Part shown: positions 55,731 to 64,000 of the stretch, piece after piece
How the letters are laid out: each line of letters begins with the position of its first letter
How positions within the stretch are numbered: the stretch's first letter is position 1
Assembly (NCBI RefSeq): GCF_026212465.1
Contig: NC_080056.1
Location: 21,395,201-21,459,200 of the forward strand
Origin: Amaranthus tricolor
Taxonomy: Eukaryota > Streptophyta > Magnoliopsida > Caryophyllales > Amaranthaceae
Length of the DNA stretch: 64,000 nucleotides
Reading direction: 5' to 3'
The notes under the pieces: model-generated
Told to the model about the DNA's origin: nothing
The model's input: the letters and a program-made list of their open reading frames with translations, nothing else
Databases searched by the model: none
Made by a program: the position numbers and the translations under genes

Positions 55731-56621
55731 AGTGCCAAAAAAGCTTAACAAACTTCTAAAATCGCAACTTAGCACGTAATTTCAACCATATGAATAATGA
55801 TTTTCAATTCTAACCTCTTCAACACAATAATATATACCAAATAGTGTTGTGTGCCAAGCTTCGTGCAAAAAAAACCAAGTTTGAGCTACTTTATGCGCGA
55901 AAGTGCCAAAAAAGCTTAAAAACCCTTAAAATCGCAACTTAGCATGTAATTTCTAGCATATGACTATTATTTTCAATTCTAACCACTTCAACACAATAAT
56001 ATATACCAAATAGTGTTGTGTGCCAAGTCTCGTGCAAAACAAACCAAGTTTGAGCTACTTTATGCGTGAAGGTGCCAAAAAAGCTTAAAAACCCATAAAA
56101 TTGCAACTTAGCACGTAATTTCTAGCATATGACTATGATTTTTAAGTCTAACCACTTCAACACAATTATATATACCAAATAGTGTTGTGTGCCATGTTTC
56201 GTGCAAAACAAACCAAGTTTTAGCTATTTTACGCGCGAAGGTGCCAAAAAAGCTTAAAAACCCTTAAAATCGTAACTTAGCACGTAATCTCTAGCATATG
56301 AATATAATTTTCAATTCTAAAAAATTCAACATAATAATATATTGCAAATAGTGTTGTGTAGCATGTGTCGTGCAAAACAAACCAAGTTTTGGCTACTTTA
56401 TGTGCGAAAGTGCCAAAAACACTTAAAAACCCTTAAAATCGCAACATAGCACGTAATTTCTATCATATTACTATGATTTTCAATTCTAACCACTTCAACA
56501 CAATAATATATACCAAATAGTGTTGTGTGCCAAGTTTCGTGCAAAACAAACCAAGTTTTAGCTACTTTATGCGCGAAAGTGCTAAAAACACTTAAAAACC
56601 CTTAAAATCGCAACTTAGAAT
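55731..56621 (-). repeat. Inverted block of ~5.25 satellite monomers inside the CACTA element
   Basis: On the minus strand this is the same ~170-bp satellite as the main array. On the plus strand the 'gtgcc/gtgct' anchors fall at 55,732, 55,903, 56,072, 56,241, 56,410 and 56,579, a spacing of 169-171 bp. The core 'ggtatatattattgtgttga' is kept. These monomers share private variants not usual in the main array: 'gcacgaaac' for 'gcatgaaac', 'gtagct(c/a)aaac' for 'gtggttcaaac', 'gaagtggtta' for 'gaaatggtta', and 'ctagaaattacg' for 'cttgaaattacg'. The block begins abruptly in transposase coding sequence at 56,621 and ends abruptly at 55,731, with no target duplication seen. Confidence 0.92.
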
Positions 56622-57270
56622 AATATCCGCGAAAGGACACATGAGCTCTTTGGCATAATATGTTGACTTTGGAAGTTCATTTCCCATAGGAAGCATCTCA
56701 CCTAACACTTTGAATAACATTGTGAAACTAGCGTCACTTCAATTGAACTTTGACTTAATGTTTAAAATTGTCAACACTGCTGTTAGTTAGGTGAACTTTT
56801 TACATCCAGGGTACAAAGTCTTTTGAGAAGCCTCTGTCAGCAAGTCAAAAACACGAGGACGTTTTCCTAACTCATCCTCGACTCCCTCCATCATCTCATC
56901 AACACGATCCACATACTCATCGACATTCTCTTCATCTGTCTCATACCCATCAACATGATTTACTACATCCTCATTGACATCAGCCACATTATTGACGTCC
57001 TCAACAACACTTTTCTCTTTGTAAACTCCCTCCTCACCATGCCAAACCCAAACATGATATTGAGACCTAAACCCACGTCGAAGTATGTGCTCCCTAAGGA
57101 TATGAACACTATCTACAATTGATACATTGCCACAAGTGACACATGGGCAATAAAAACAAACTCCCCCAGTCCTAACTTGATGTTCAACTGCATTACTACA
57201 AAATTCTAATACGCTCAATAAATTGTGACGATCCAATGCTTCCATACATCCAAGAACGATCTTTTGTCAT
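56622..57270 (-). pseudogene. CACTA transposase, N-terminal transposase-associated domain (broken)
   Basis: The frame 57,245-56,787 contains a CPCVTCGN motif followed by an HILREHILRRGF segment and a VWVWHGE motif. This is the arrangement of the zinc-binding transposase-associated domain at the start of plant En/Spm transposases. The usual start RSWMYGS is encoded just upstream (ATG at 57,268-57,270) in another frame, so a 1-base frameshift lies near 57,233. Past the stop at 56,787 the same frame continues recognisably, with GEMLPMGNELP and AKELMCPF, containing one further stop, until the satellite begins at 56,621. In intact family members the catalytic transposase domain follows at this point; here it is missing. 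An acidic, Val/Asp/Glu-rich linker sits between the zinc domain and LYPGCKKF. Confidence 0.85.
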
Positions 57271-58489
57271 CCTAATTAGTATGATTAATTAATTCAAAAC
57301 AAAATTAATGACAACTTTTAACATATGTACTTAACGAACTCTAATAAACCACAAAATTAAGTAATAATCATTCATTTAACCCTAATTAACAATATTAATA
57401 ATAAACCATCATAATGTATAAATTGTTCAAAAAATATGTATATTCTAATAAGAAGATTGTTTTAACCTTAATTAACCCTAATAATAATAAATTTAACCAT
57501 AAACAACCCTAATTAAACCTAATTTACAAACTATAAAAAAATTATGATAAATTTAAAACTTAAAAACCACAACGACATACACATTCATAAATAAAATTAA
57601 AAAATTACTTAAAAATATAACAAAACATGAAATGTATGATAAATTTAAAACTTAAAAACAACAAAACATACACATTCATAAATATGATAAATTTAAACCT
57701 AATTTACAAAATCAAAATGAAAATTATACCTTGAATTTTCGTGTGTTTTGGGTTGTGTATAACCTATACAATGAAAAAAAATGGTATAAAAAAAACTAAG
57801 CCCTAAAACACAATTAATGAAGCTTGAACAATAATGAGATTGAGAGCTAAGCTTTAAAAAATTATACCTTGAAGAAGAGCAAGAACTAAGCCAAAATTTC
57901 ATGCGTTTTCCGTGGGTTTAAGAAGAGCAACAACAATGGGTTCTTCGTGGGTTTAAAACTAGTAAAATTATATATCAAATAAGATCAGTTGATGAATACT
58001 AGTTGCTATAGGAACTGTAGCAACTATAAAAAGTCGGATGAATTATTTTTTATAGGGTAGTTGAAGGGAGCTAAAAATTTAAAAAAATGGGCGGCAAAAA
58101 TCAAACTTAAATTTCAATTGAATAAAATTACATACTCCAAATAAAATAAGACTTTATTCTCCTAAAGAATTATTAATAATTAAGCATAAAAAAAATCAAA
58201 AATTAAATAACAACAAATTGAAAATTTAAGCAAAACTTACGAACAATAACAACATAAATTAAACATAAATAATGATACTTAAATTAAATAATGGTACTTG
58301 CCATATATTTTTAAACATAAATTAATAACAACAACGATAACTAACAATATAATGGCCTTAAAAGCCAACAACACACTGACATCATTTAATTACTACTTAA
58401 TATCCAACTTATTGCTGTTCATGATGTAGAACAATATGATGTATTAAATGTTGGATAATATTATAATATATAGAATTATTGAATTTTTT
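57271..58489. other. AT-rich region upstream of the CACTA gene, no gene recognised
   Basis: No convincing coding sequence. Direct repeats of about 50 bp lie at 57,542-57,592 and 57,635-57,684, both containing 'atgataaatttaaaac' and 'catacacattcataaat'. A 9-bp perfect inverted repeat ('tagttgcta'/'tagcaacta', 9-bp loop) lies at 58,000-58,026. The phrase 'aattatacctt' occurs twice (about 57,724 and 57,860). It may include the 5' untranslated part of the CACTA element, but no second terminus was found. Confidence 0.5.
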
Positions 58490-58759
58490 TTAACCACACC
58501 AAGTATCGAACGCCGCAGTTGTGCATTCAAATCTACCCGCCGAATAAACATAGTCACAATAACAGGTTCCGCAACACCAGTATAAGGGGCCGCATTGTTC
58601 CTTGAATCCAACACATTGTAGAGAATTGCGCCCGATTCCTTCCAGCATTATGTTAGAGAGCGGGTATGGATCAGATGCTTGAGCAATTTCGAGTTGGATT
58701 AGTAAAATTACAAAGGCGAACAAAACTATAAACTTAACTGCCATGTTCTTCATCCCCAT
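58490..58759 (-). CDS. Secreted cysteine-rich peptide, knottin-like
   Basis: An 89-residue single-exon ORF. Residues 1 to about 28 form a hydrophobic signal peptide (VKFIVLFAFVILLIQLEIAQA) with likely cleavage after AQA or AQAS. The mature part of about 60 residues carries eight cysteines in the order C-x6-C-x5-CC-x2-C-x-C-x10-C-x8-C. The C-x6-C-x5-CC core is the pattern of plant knottin-type peptides (defence peptides and inhibitors), but the short CxxCxC cluster and the extra C-terminal pair do not match a family I can name. Met 1 is chosen because it is the first ATG after a TATA box at a proper distance; Met 3 and Met 6 are possible alternatives. No frameshift or stop is seen. It lies between two transposon remnants, about 5.3 kb from the satellite edge, with no operon-like partner. 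Function (antimicrobial, inhibitor or signalling) is unknown. Confidence 0.75.
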   Translation of the reverse strand: MGMKNMAVKFIVLFAFVILLIQLEIAQASDPYPLSNIMLEGIGRNSLQCVGFKEQCGPLYWCCGTCYCDYVYSAGRFECTTAAFDTWCG

Positions 58760-58810
58760 CTTGAGTTAAGTTTTGTTTTGTGCGTGGTGTGTTGCATGGT
58801 TAAGCTGGTT

Positions 58811-58822
58811 GCTATTTATAGA
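58811..58822 (-). promoter_or_regulatory. TATA box of the cysteine-rich peptide gene
   Basis: The minus strand reads 'ctctataaatagc', a near-perfect plant TATA box (58,813-58,820), about 55 bp upstream of the ATG. A transcription start about 30 bp downstream would fall near 58,788. That leaves a short A/C-rich leader and excludes the out-of-frame ATG at 58,795-58,797. Confidence 0.7.
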
Positions 58823-59076
58823 GCCTTATGAAGGCATAGCGACCTGATTATAATGTTTTGAATTAATTAAAGCATGTTTGGTTGTAATTATTAAATAGTA
58901 GAATTATTTCTTAAAACATAATAAAAAATTAAAGCATGTTAACTGTATTGAATATGTTTGTATTACGTAAATTATTTTATTAGTTTAACTCTTTGTGCAT
59001 GCAATATCTTCACTCAATCATTATTATTATCTATAATAAAAAATTATTTTAAATTTTATCATACTTATACTAAATC

Positions 59077-59079
<3 letters not shown>
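58823..59079. other. AT-rich sequence, nothing recognised
   Basis: The upstream region of the peptide gene. 'taattaaagcatgtt' and 'aaattaaagcatgtt' form a short direct repeat near 58,865 and 58,926. No further gene or element seen. Confidence 0.5.

Positions 59080-59156
<77 letters not shown>
59080..59156. repeat. (TA)n microsatellite
   Basis: About 77 bp of uninterrupted alternating AT. The plus-strand ORF that reads through it as Ile-Tyr repeats is an artefact. Confidence 0.98.
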
Positions 59157-59159
<3 letters not shown>

Positions 59160-59299
59160 CATTTTGTTTTTATATTTGTTTCTTCATGTGTAAGAAACAT
59201 AAAGATAAGGCAAAAAAAATGAAGAAACTAGGATTGGGACATGTGTTTCCTCTTTATTGTTCTTCACGTCTTCCTTTCTTTTTTTTTTAATTTTTTTAA

Positions 59300-59301
<2 letters not shown>

Positions 59302-59372
<71 letters not shown>
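59302..59372. repeat. (TTA)n microsatellite
   Basis: About 71 bp of perfect TTA repeats, preceded by T-rich sequence. It lies downstream (minus sense) of the chromovirus LTR start, so it may be inside or just beyond that LTR. Confidence 0.97.
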
Positions 59373-59501
59373 TTATGATAAAATAATATAGCAAATAAAA
59401 AAATTAAGTTATCATAAGTAATTTATCTAGACTTAATATTTAAAATACAATATAATTATTTCAGCGAAAGGAGAGAAGGAAAAAAAAATACTATTACCAA
59501 A

Positions 59502-59798
<297 letters not shown>

Positions 59799-59830
59799 TT
59801 CTTCCCCTTAACATAGTTTCGTCTCGAAAC

Positions 59831-59963
59831 TTAAACCTTAAAGAATAATTGGGGATAGCGTTCTATCATATCATCCTCGCTTTCCCAAGTTGCTTCTTCA
59901 ACATGATGGTTCGACCATAGCACATGAATTTTAATCGGTCTTTCTCTAAATCTGGTTTTCATC
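59831..59963 (-). pseudogene. Ty3/gypsy chromovirus pol C-terminus (chromodomain tail)
   Basis: The minus-strand frame gives KIHVLWSNHHVEEATWE followed by SEDDMIERYPQLF and a stop at 59,831-59,833. The VLWSNH..EEATWE pattern followed by a Met...YP.LF end is the C-terminal chromodomain of plant chromovirus integrases, which binds chromatin marks. Only about 43 codons remain. Upstream, where integrase should be, a 28-bp minisatellite starts, so the rest of pol is lost. The stop, a short spacer and the polypurine tract follow in the order expected of the 3' end of the element. Confidence 0.85.
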
Positions 59964-59964
59964 A

Positions 59965-60090
59965 ACATTATTAGAGCTGACGCCTACAACTACATTATTA
60001 GAGCTGCCGCCTACACTACATTATTAGAGCTGCCGCCTTACCAACTACATTATTAGAGCTGACGCCTACCAACTACATTATTAGAGCTGC
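59965..60090. repeat. ~28-bp minisatellite, about 4.7 copies
   Basis: Units read 'acattattagagctg(a/c)c' followed by 'gcctac(caa)ct', with lengths of 27, 26, 29 and 28 bp and a last partial unit ending 'ttagagctgc'. The unit is distinctly richer in G and C than its surroundings. It abuts the truncated chromodomain and does not resemble the 170-bp satellite. Confidence 0.9.
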
Positions 60091-60410
60091 TATGTTTTGT
60101 ACAAATGTTAAAATAATATTTTCTCCGCAAAAACACCTAAATTTACTGTAAAACCGTAGTTGAATAATTAGACGAAATATAATTGAATCATGAAAATGAT
60201 CGAGTAGGTAAGATGAAAAAAATGTTAGATTTGTAAATAAAATGAAATGAAATGGAATATGATAATCATCAAAATTGAAAGAGAGCCAAAACAATATTAG
60301 GATATATAATATAGAAACAGGTATTTTATTACGAAGTGAGACTGTAAATCACTATAAAAAATATTATATCTATTTTTACGCTTATAAATGCATTTACGCA
60401 CACTTATGAA
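60091..60410. other. AT-rich sequence, nothing recognised
   Basis: A 73-codon minus-strand ORF (60,073-60,294) is rich in Phe, Ile and Leu and runs into the minisatellite. It has no motif and is judged spurious. No other feature seen. Confidence 0.5.

Positions 60411-60490
<80 letters not shown>
60411..60490. repeat. (ATT)n microsatellite
   Basis: About 80 bp of perfect ATT/TTA repeats. The minus-strand poly-Asn ORF across it is an artefact. Confidence 0.98.
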
Positions 60491-60491
<1 letters not shown>

Positions 60492-60530
60492 CAAGTGTAT
60501 TTCATATTAAAAAATAAAAGAAACTTTTAC

Positions 60531-61548
60531 ACGAAGTTGGTGAGGAGTCGAGCAAGAAGTTAAGCACCCACACCTTTTGAATACAAAAGGCTAGTCTCTA
60601 AAAAATATATGTCCTAGACTTGGTGCTACCTAGTATTACCCAAAGTAAACGAAGCAATCCTAAATAACATGTCGAGCGCGTCTTCCCCTTGCTTTCCAAA
60701 GGTATAGAAAGCAAAAGGGATGAATTTGTAGCCATTCTCCTCACACTTACCAGTGTACTTTTTCGTCTTTCTTTCTTGGGCATTGGCTAAAGAAGCCCCA
60801 GGTGCGAGACTCCTGTACCAGCAAAGGGCGAGCCTCCAGTGACATCCAAACATGCATCTTTTCCATGAAGCCAATTAAATAGAAGGAGACTATCAAGTCT
60901 AAGCTCTTTCCCTACCTCTGAATAAAACCCCATCAGCGCCTCCTTACCGACCGAAATCCCAGATTTGCAGCAGATATCCATAAGCATGTCCCGAACCAAA
61001 TTGTGCTGAAACTTCACGCCAATCTCATGGGAATAATGGACAGCGTGATTGCCCCATTTATCCATTTTGGGATTGTTGTAGCTCGGGCATAAACTACTTT
61101 CAGCCAATAAGGGAATGGTGAGCTGGTAACATAAAATAGACTGATACTGATGATGATTCATTTTCTGTCTCTAGCCCTCAATAGGGATTCTTCGCAGAAA
61201 ATCTTTGGGAGTGAGGTTTGCGAGTGGAGCTAAGAATGCCACTTGTCTTGGATTGAGCATTTAACTTGACATAAGGCTTTTCTCAACAACATTAAAATAA
61301 GTCCTTACTAGCTTTTATATCAATGGAGGACAGCGGGTTCATCATTAAGAGAAAAAGCGTTGGAGCCACAAAAAACGCAAAAGAGACCAAGAGCACGTTG
61401 AAAGCCGAACCCAAGGAAAAAAGATTGCTATTTTCCAAAACATTAGCTTGGAGCGAGCTGGTTTGAAGATGAGAAGTGAGGAAGGCATAGTTAATAACAT
61501 CGTCTGCTGAGTAGATGCCAAGCCTACACATCTTAATAGGGAGGGTGG
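60531..61548 (-). pseudogene. Reverse-transcriptase-associated protein, C-terminal half (broken)
   Basis: Minus-strand pieces line up in order as one ancestral protein: 61,531-61,400 (LGIYSADDVINYAFLTSHLQ), 61,161-60,790 (WGNHAVHYSHEIGVKFQHNL, then KEALMGFYSE and LLFNWLHGKDACLDVTGGSP), 60,800-60,626 (GASLANAQERKTKKY, ENGYKFIPFAFYTFGK) and 60,600-60,531 (RLAFCIQKVWVLNFL). These motifs belong to a conserved region downstream of reverse transcriptase in a widespread plant retroelement-like ORF family; I recognise it as such but cannot assign the clade (LINE-like is my best guess). There are several frameshifts (about 61,400, 60,790, 60,620) and at least one stop near 60,592. This region is richer in G+C than its surroundings. 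The 5' part continues beyond the insertion at 61,561-62,202. Confidence 0.75.
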
Positions 61549-61560
61549 CTAACCTCCATT
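61549..61560. repeat. Target site duplication, left copy
   Basis: 'ctaacctccatt', identical to 62,203-62,214. On the minus strand it encodes the W-R-L segment of the interrupted ORF, which is therefore present on both sides of the insertion. Confidence 0.88.
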
Positions 61561-62202
61561 CGGGCTATGCAAAATTACATGGGATTGGTAGTCTAGACCG
61601 AAATAGGTTGAACCAGGACAAAAATCGGTCCGGATCAGAAGCATTAGGCCTGAACTCCGATCCGTAAAAATTCTCAATTCCGGATTCCGGTCCAGTCCAG
61701 TCGAAACCAGAAAATTTTAAGGTTAGACCGGTTACATACGGTGAATATGAAATTTTTTCCCAACTTTCACATATAAATAGGAACCTCCTAAATTAAAGTA
61801 ATTCAATCCCGAAAAATTAATTTGTGATTTAAGGAATTGAAACCCAAAAAATAAATTTGTAATTTTGCTACTGTTTCTACAACAAATAAAGAAAAAAATA
61901 CTTTAAAAATATTTCAAATTGGTTTTTATTGCTTCTAATTTTGATTTTTTTTTTTTGCTTTCTTCTTGAATTAATTTAGTTCTTGTGTGAGTTGATATTT
62001 CTTAAAATTATAATGAGTAAAAAAAAAATGAGTTAAAAAGTAGCTGGTTCAAATCTGGACCGAACTGGTATTTTTCAAGGTCAGACCAGAACCGAACCGG
62101 AGGTAACAGTTCTGGTTTCTGGTCCTTAAAATTTCAAAATCCGATCTTCTGGTCGAACCGATTCCTGTCCGGTCTGGTCCGAGTTTACACTTGTGCACAT
62201 TC
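61561..62202. mobile_element. 642-bp non-autonomous insertion in the RT-associated ORF
   Basis: Flanked by a perfect 12-bp direct repeat. Deleting the insertion plus one repeat copy restores a continuous minus-strand reading ...GFGDWQWRL + ATLPIKMCRLGIYSA. The ends are loosely inverted ('gggctatgcaaaa' against the reverse complement 'gaatgtgcacaag'), and both subterminal regions are rich in 'accgg/ccggt', 'gaccga' and 'ggttcgacc' motifs in opposite orientations. The middle is AT-rich and has no ORF. Such GGACCGG-rich ends with a TGTGCA-like terminus resemble small hAT-type or other MITE families, but a 12-bp duplication is longer than the 8 bp usual for hAT. The class is left open. Confidence 0.8.
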
Positions 62203-62214
62203 CTAACCTCCATT
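62203..62214. repeat. Target site duplication, right copy
   Basis: 'ctaacctccatt', the second copy of the 12-bp direct repeat bounding the 642-bp insertion. Confidence 0.88.
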
Positions 62215-62632
62215 GCCAATCTCCGAAACCCGGTCCAGAGGCTGTAACAACTTTCTCCAAAGAAAAGCGCAAAGCATGATCAAACTGGACCTGCGCGTCC
62301 ACAAACCAATCTAAAGGGCAAGTCCTCAACGCGTAAAATAACCTCTCAACCCCAGAACAATAGCGACAAAGGGAAGATCACATTGTGGATCACGGAGTTT
62401 GCTAACAACTGCCACGAGCTCAATAGTTTTAGAAACCCTCTTTAAGGAAAAGTCACGACAAAAGCTCTAATTCATACTCACGGACCACTAAGAAGTTTCA
62501 CCCTCGCACAAGGACGAGATATGTTTGATGGCAAAACCCTATGCTCTCTACTTCTTGGATCCTCCCTAGGCCAGAATAGTTCAGTCTTGTACACATTGAG
62601 AAATAAATCGCGAGATACCCCTTTTAACGGAC
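62215..62632 (-). pseudogene. Reverse-transcriptase-associated protein, upstream part (broken)
   Basis: On the minus strand, 62,625-62,510 reads SRDLFLNVYKTELFWPREDP and, further on, RVKLLSGP. About 62,470-62,340 reads FSLKRVSKTIELVAVVSKL and RDPQCDLPFVAIVLGLRGYF. Then 62,340-62,206 reads LFYALRTCPLDWFVDAQVQF and VVTASGPGFGDWQWRL. The order matches the segment after reverse transcriptase in the same plant family as the downstream part. A stop follows LLSGP, and a 1-base frameshift separates LRGYF from LFYALRT. The reverse transcriptase catalytic domain, which should lie at higher coordinates, is not present; homology fades at about 62,632. Confidence 0.72.
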
Positions 62633-62794
62633 TGTTCTTTTCTAAATGTAGATTTAATATAATATAATAGTAAGTAATGCTAAAGCGAAAGTTTATCGAG
62701 CCGTGATTATTGCGAAAAAGAAATAAAACAAAACAGTACTTTCAAAAAAACAAAGAAAACTTAAATCATTAAAACATAATTTTTACATATTACA
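62633..62794. other. AT-rich spacer, nothing recognised
   Basis: Short AT-rich stretch between the truncated RT-associated ORF and the LTR start. It ends in 'acatattaca', the target-side flank of the LTR. Confidence 0.5.

Positions 62795-64000
<1,206 letters not shown>

Larger units (their letters stand above)
55015..57270 (-). mobile_element. CACTA (En/Spm) DNA transposon remnant carrying satellite DNA
   Basis: The plus-strand end starts with 'cactagtggaaaaatg', preceded by 'tta' as a possible 3-bp target duplication. It is followed by GCGG-containing subterminal repeats typical of plant CACTA elements. Reading on the minus strand, the gene order is the transposase N-terminal region (57,270 to 56,622), then a foreign block of satellite monomers (56,621-55,731), then a Ulp1-like C-terminal region (about 55,715-55,407), then the terminus at 55,015. 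The transposase catalytic core normally found between the two coding parts is absent. I found no matching terminal repeat at the high-coordinate side, so 57,270 is only the end of recognisable coding homology. The element is dead: frameshift, stops and missing core. Confidence 0.82.

Noticed and set aside
57699..57902. 67-codon minus-strand ORF upstream of the CACTA gene
   Set aside because: It spans a short direct repeat and has no motif, and its composition is that of AT-rich non-coding DNA.
57271..58489. Second CACTA terminus
   Set aside because: No reverse complement of 'cactagtggaaa' and no GCGG subterminal cluster is present here. The 9-bp inverted repeat at 58,000 does not resemble the terminus at 55,015.
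58958..59158. 66-codon plus-strand ORF ending in Ile-Tyr repeats
   Set aside because: Half of it is a (TA)n microsatellite, and the rest has no motif.
60073..60294. 73-codon minus-strand ORF rich in Phe and Ile
   Set aside because: It runs into the minisatellite and has no recognisable domain. The hydrophobicity is explained by T-rich DNA.
60297..60494. Poly-Asn ORF on the minus strand
   Set aside because: Translation of an ATT/TTA microsatellite.
61561..62202. SINE identity for the 642-bp insertion
   Set aside because: The 12-bp duplication would fit, but there is no terminal A/T tail and no visible tRNA-like A and B boxes. The ends look loosely inverted instead.

Overview
The window looks like nuclear DNA of a flowering plant, most likely a eudicot. 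The evidence is the very AT-rich base composition, a CACTA (En/Spm) transposon remnant, Ty3/gypsy chromovirus fragments, a secreted cysteine-rich plant-type peptide gene with a TATA box, and long TA/TAA microsatellites. I cannot name the species.

About 83% of the window (1 to ~53,168) is one uninterrupted, single-orientation satellite array with a monomer of about 169-170 bp. Sequence variants repeat at a higher level, so it is a higher-order-repeat (HOR) array with three domains. From 1 to ~6.5 kb the monomers are more diverged and blocks of 7 to 10 monomers recur irregularly. From ~6.53 to ~34.03 kb there are nine nearly identical copies of an 18-monomer HOR of about 3,057 bp (HOR A). Each copy consists of two related halves of 8 and 10 monomers, and several copies are paired again at ~6.12 kb. 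From ~34.09 to 53.17 kb a second HOR family (HOR B) has unit lengths of ~1.98, 1.65 and 1.48 kb (12, 10 and 9 monomers), marked by one truncated monomer. It includes three recent 1,654-bp copies at 43.4-48.4 kb. Monomers decay at the array edge near 53.17 kb. Such arrays are typical of plant centromeres or other heterochromatin; which one applies here cannot be read from sequence alone.

Beyond the edge is AT-rich DNA with transposon debris. A CACTA remnant begins at 55,015. It has subterminal GCGG motifs, a Ulp1-like C-terminal exon, and the N-terminal part of the transposase, all on the minus strand. Its catalytic core is replaced by about 5.25 satellite monomers, in reverse orientation to the main array but in the sense direction of the transposase. 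Next comes the one convincing intact protein gene, a secreted 8-cysteine knottin-like peptide (58,490-58,759, minus). After it are the 3' end of a minus-strand Ty3/gypsy chromovirus (chromodomain tail, polypurine tract, LTR start) and a ~28-bp minisatellite. A degenerate reverse-transcriptase-associated ORF (60,531-62,632, minus) follows, split by a 642-bp insertion with a 12-bp target duplication. The start of a plus-strand chromovirus-type LTR at 62,795 runs to the window end.

No rRNA, tRNA or CRISPR array was seen. The many short ORFs in the array are by-products of the repeat.
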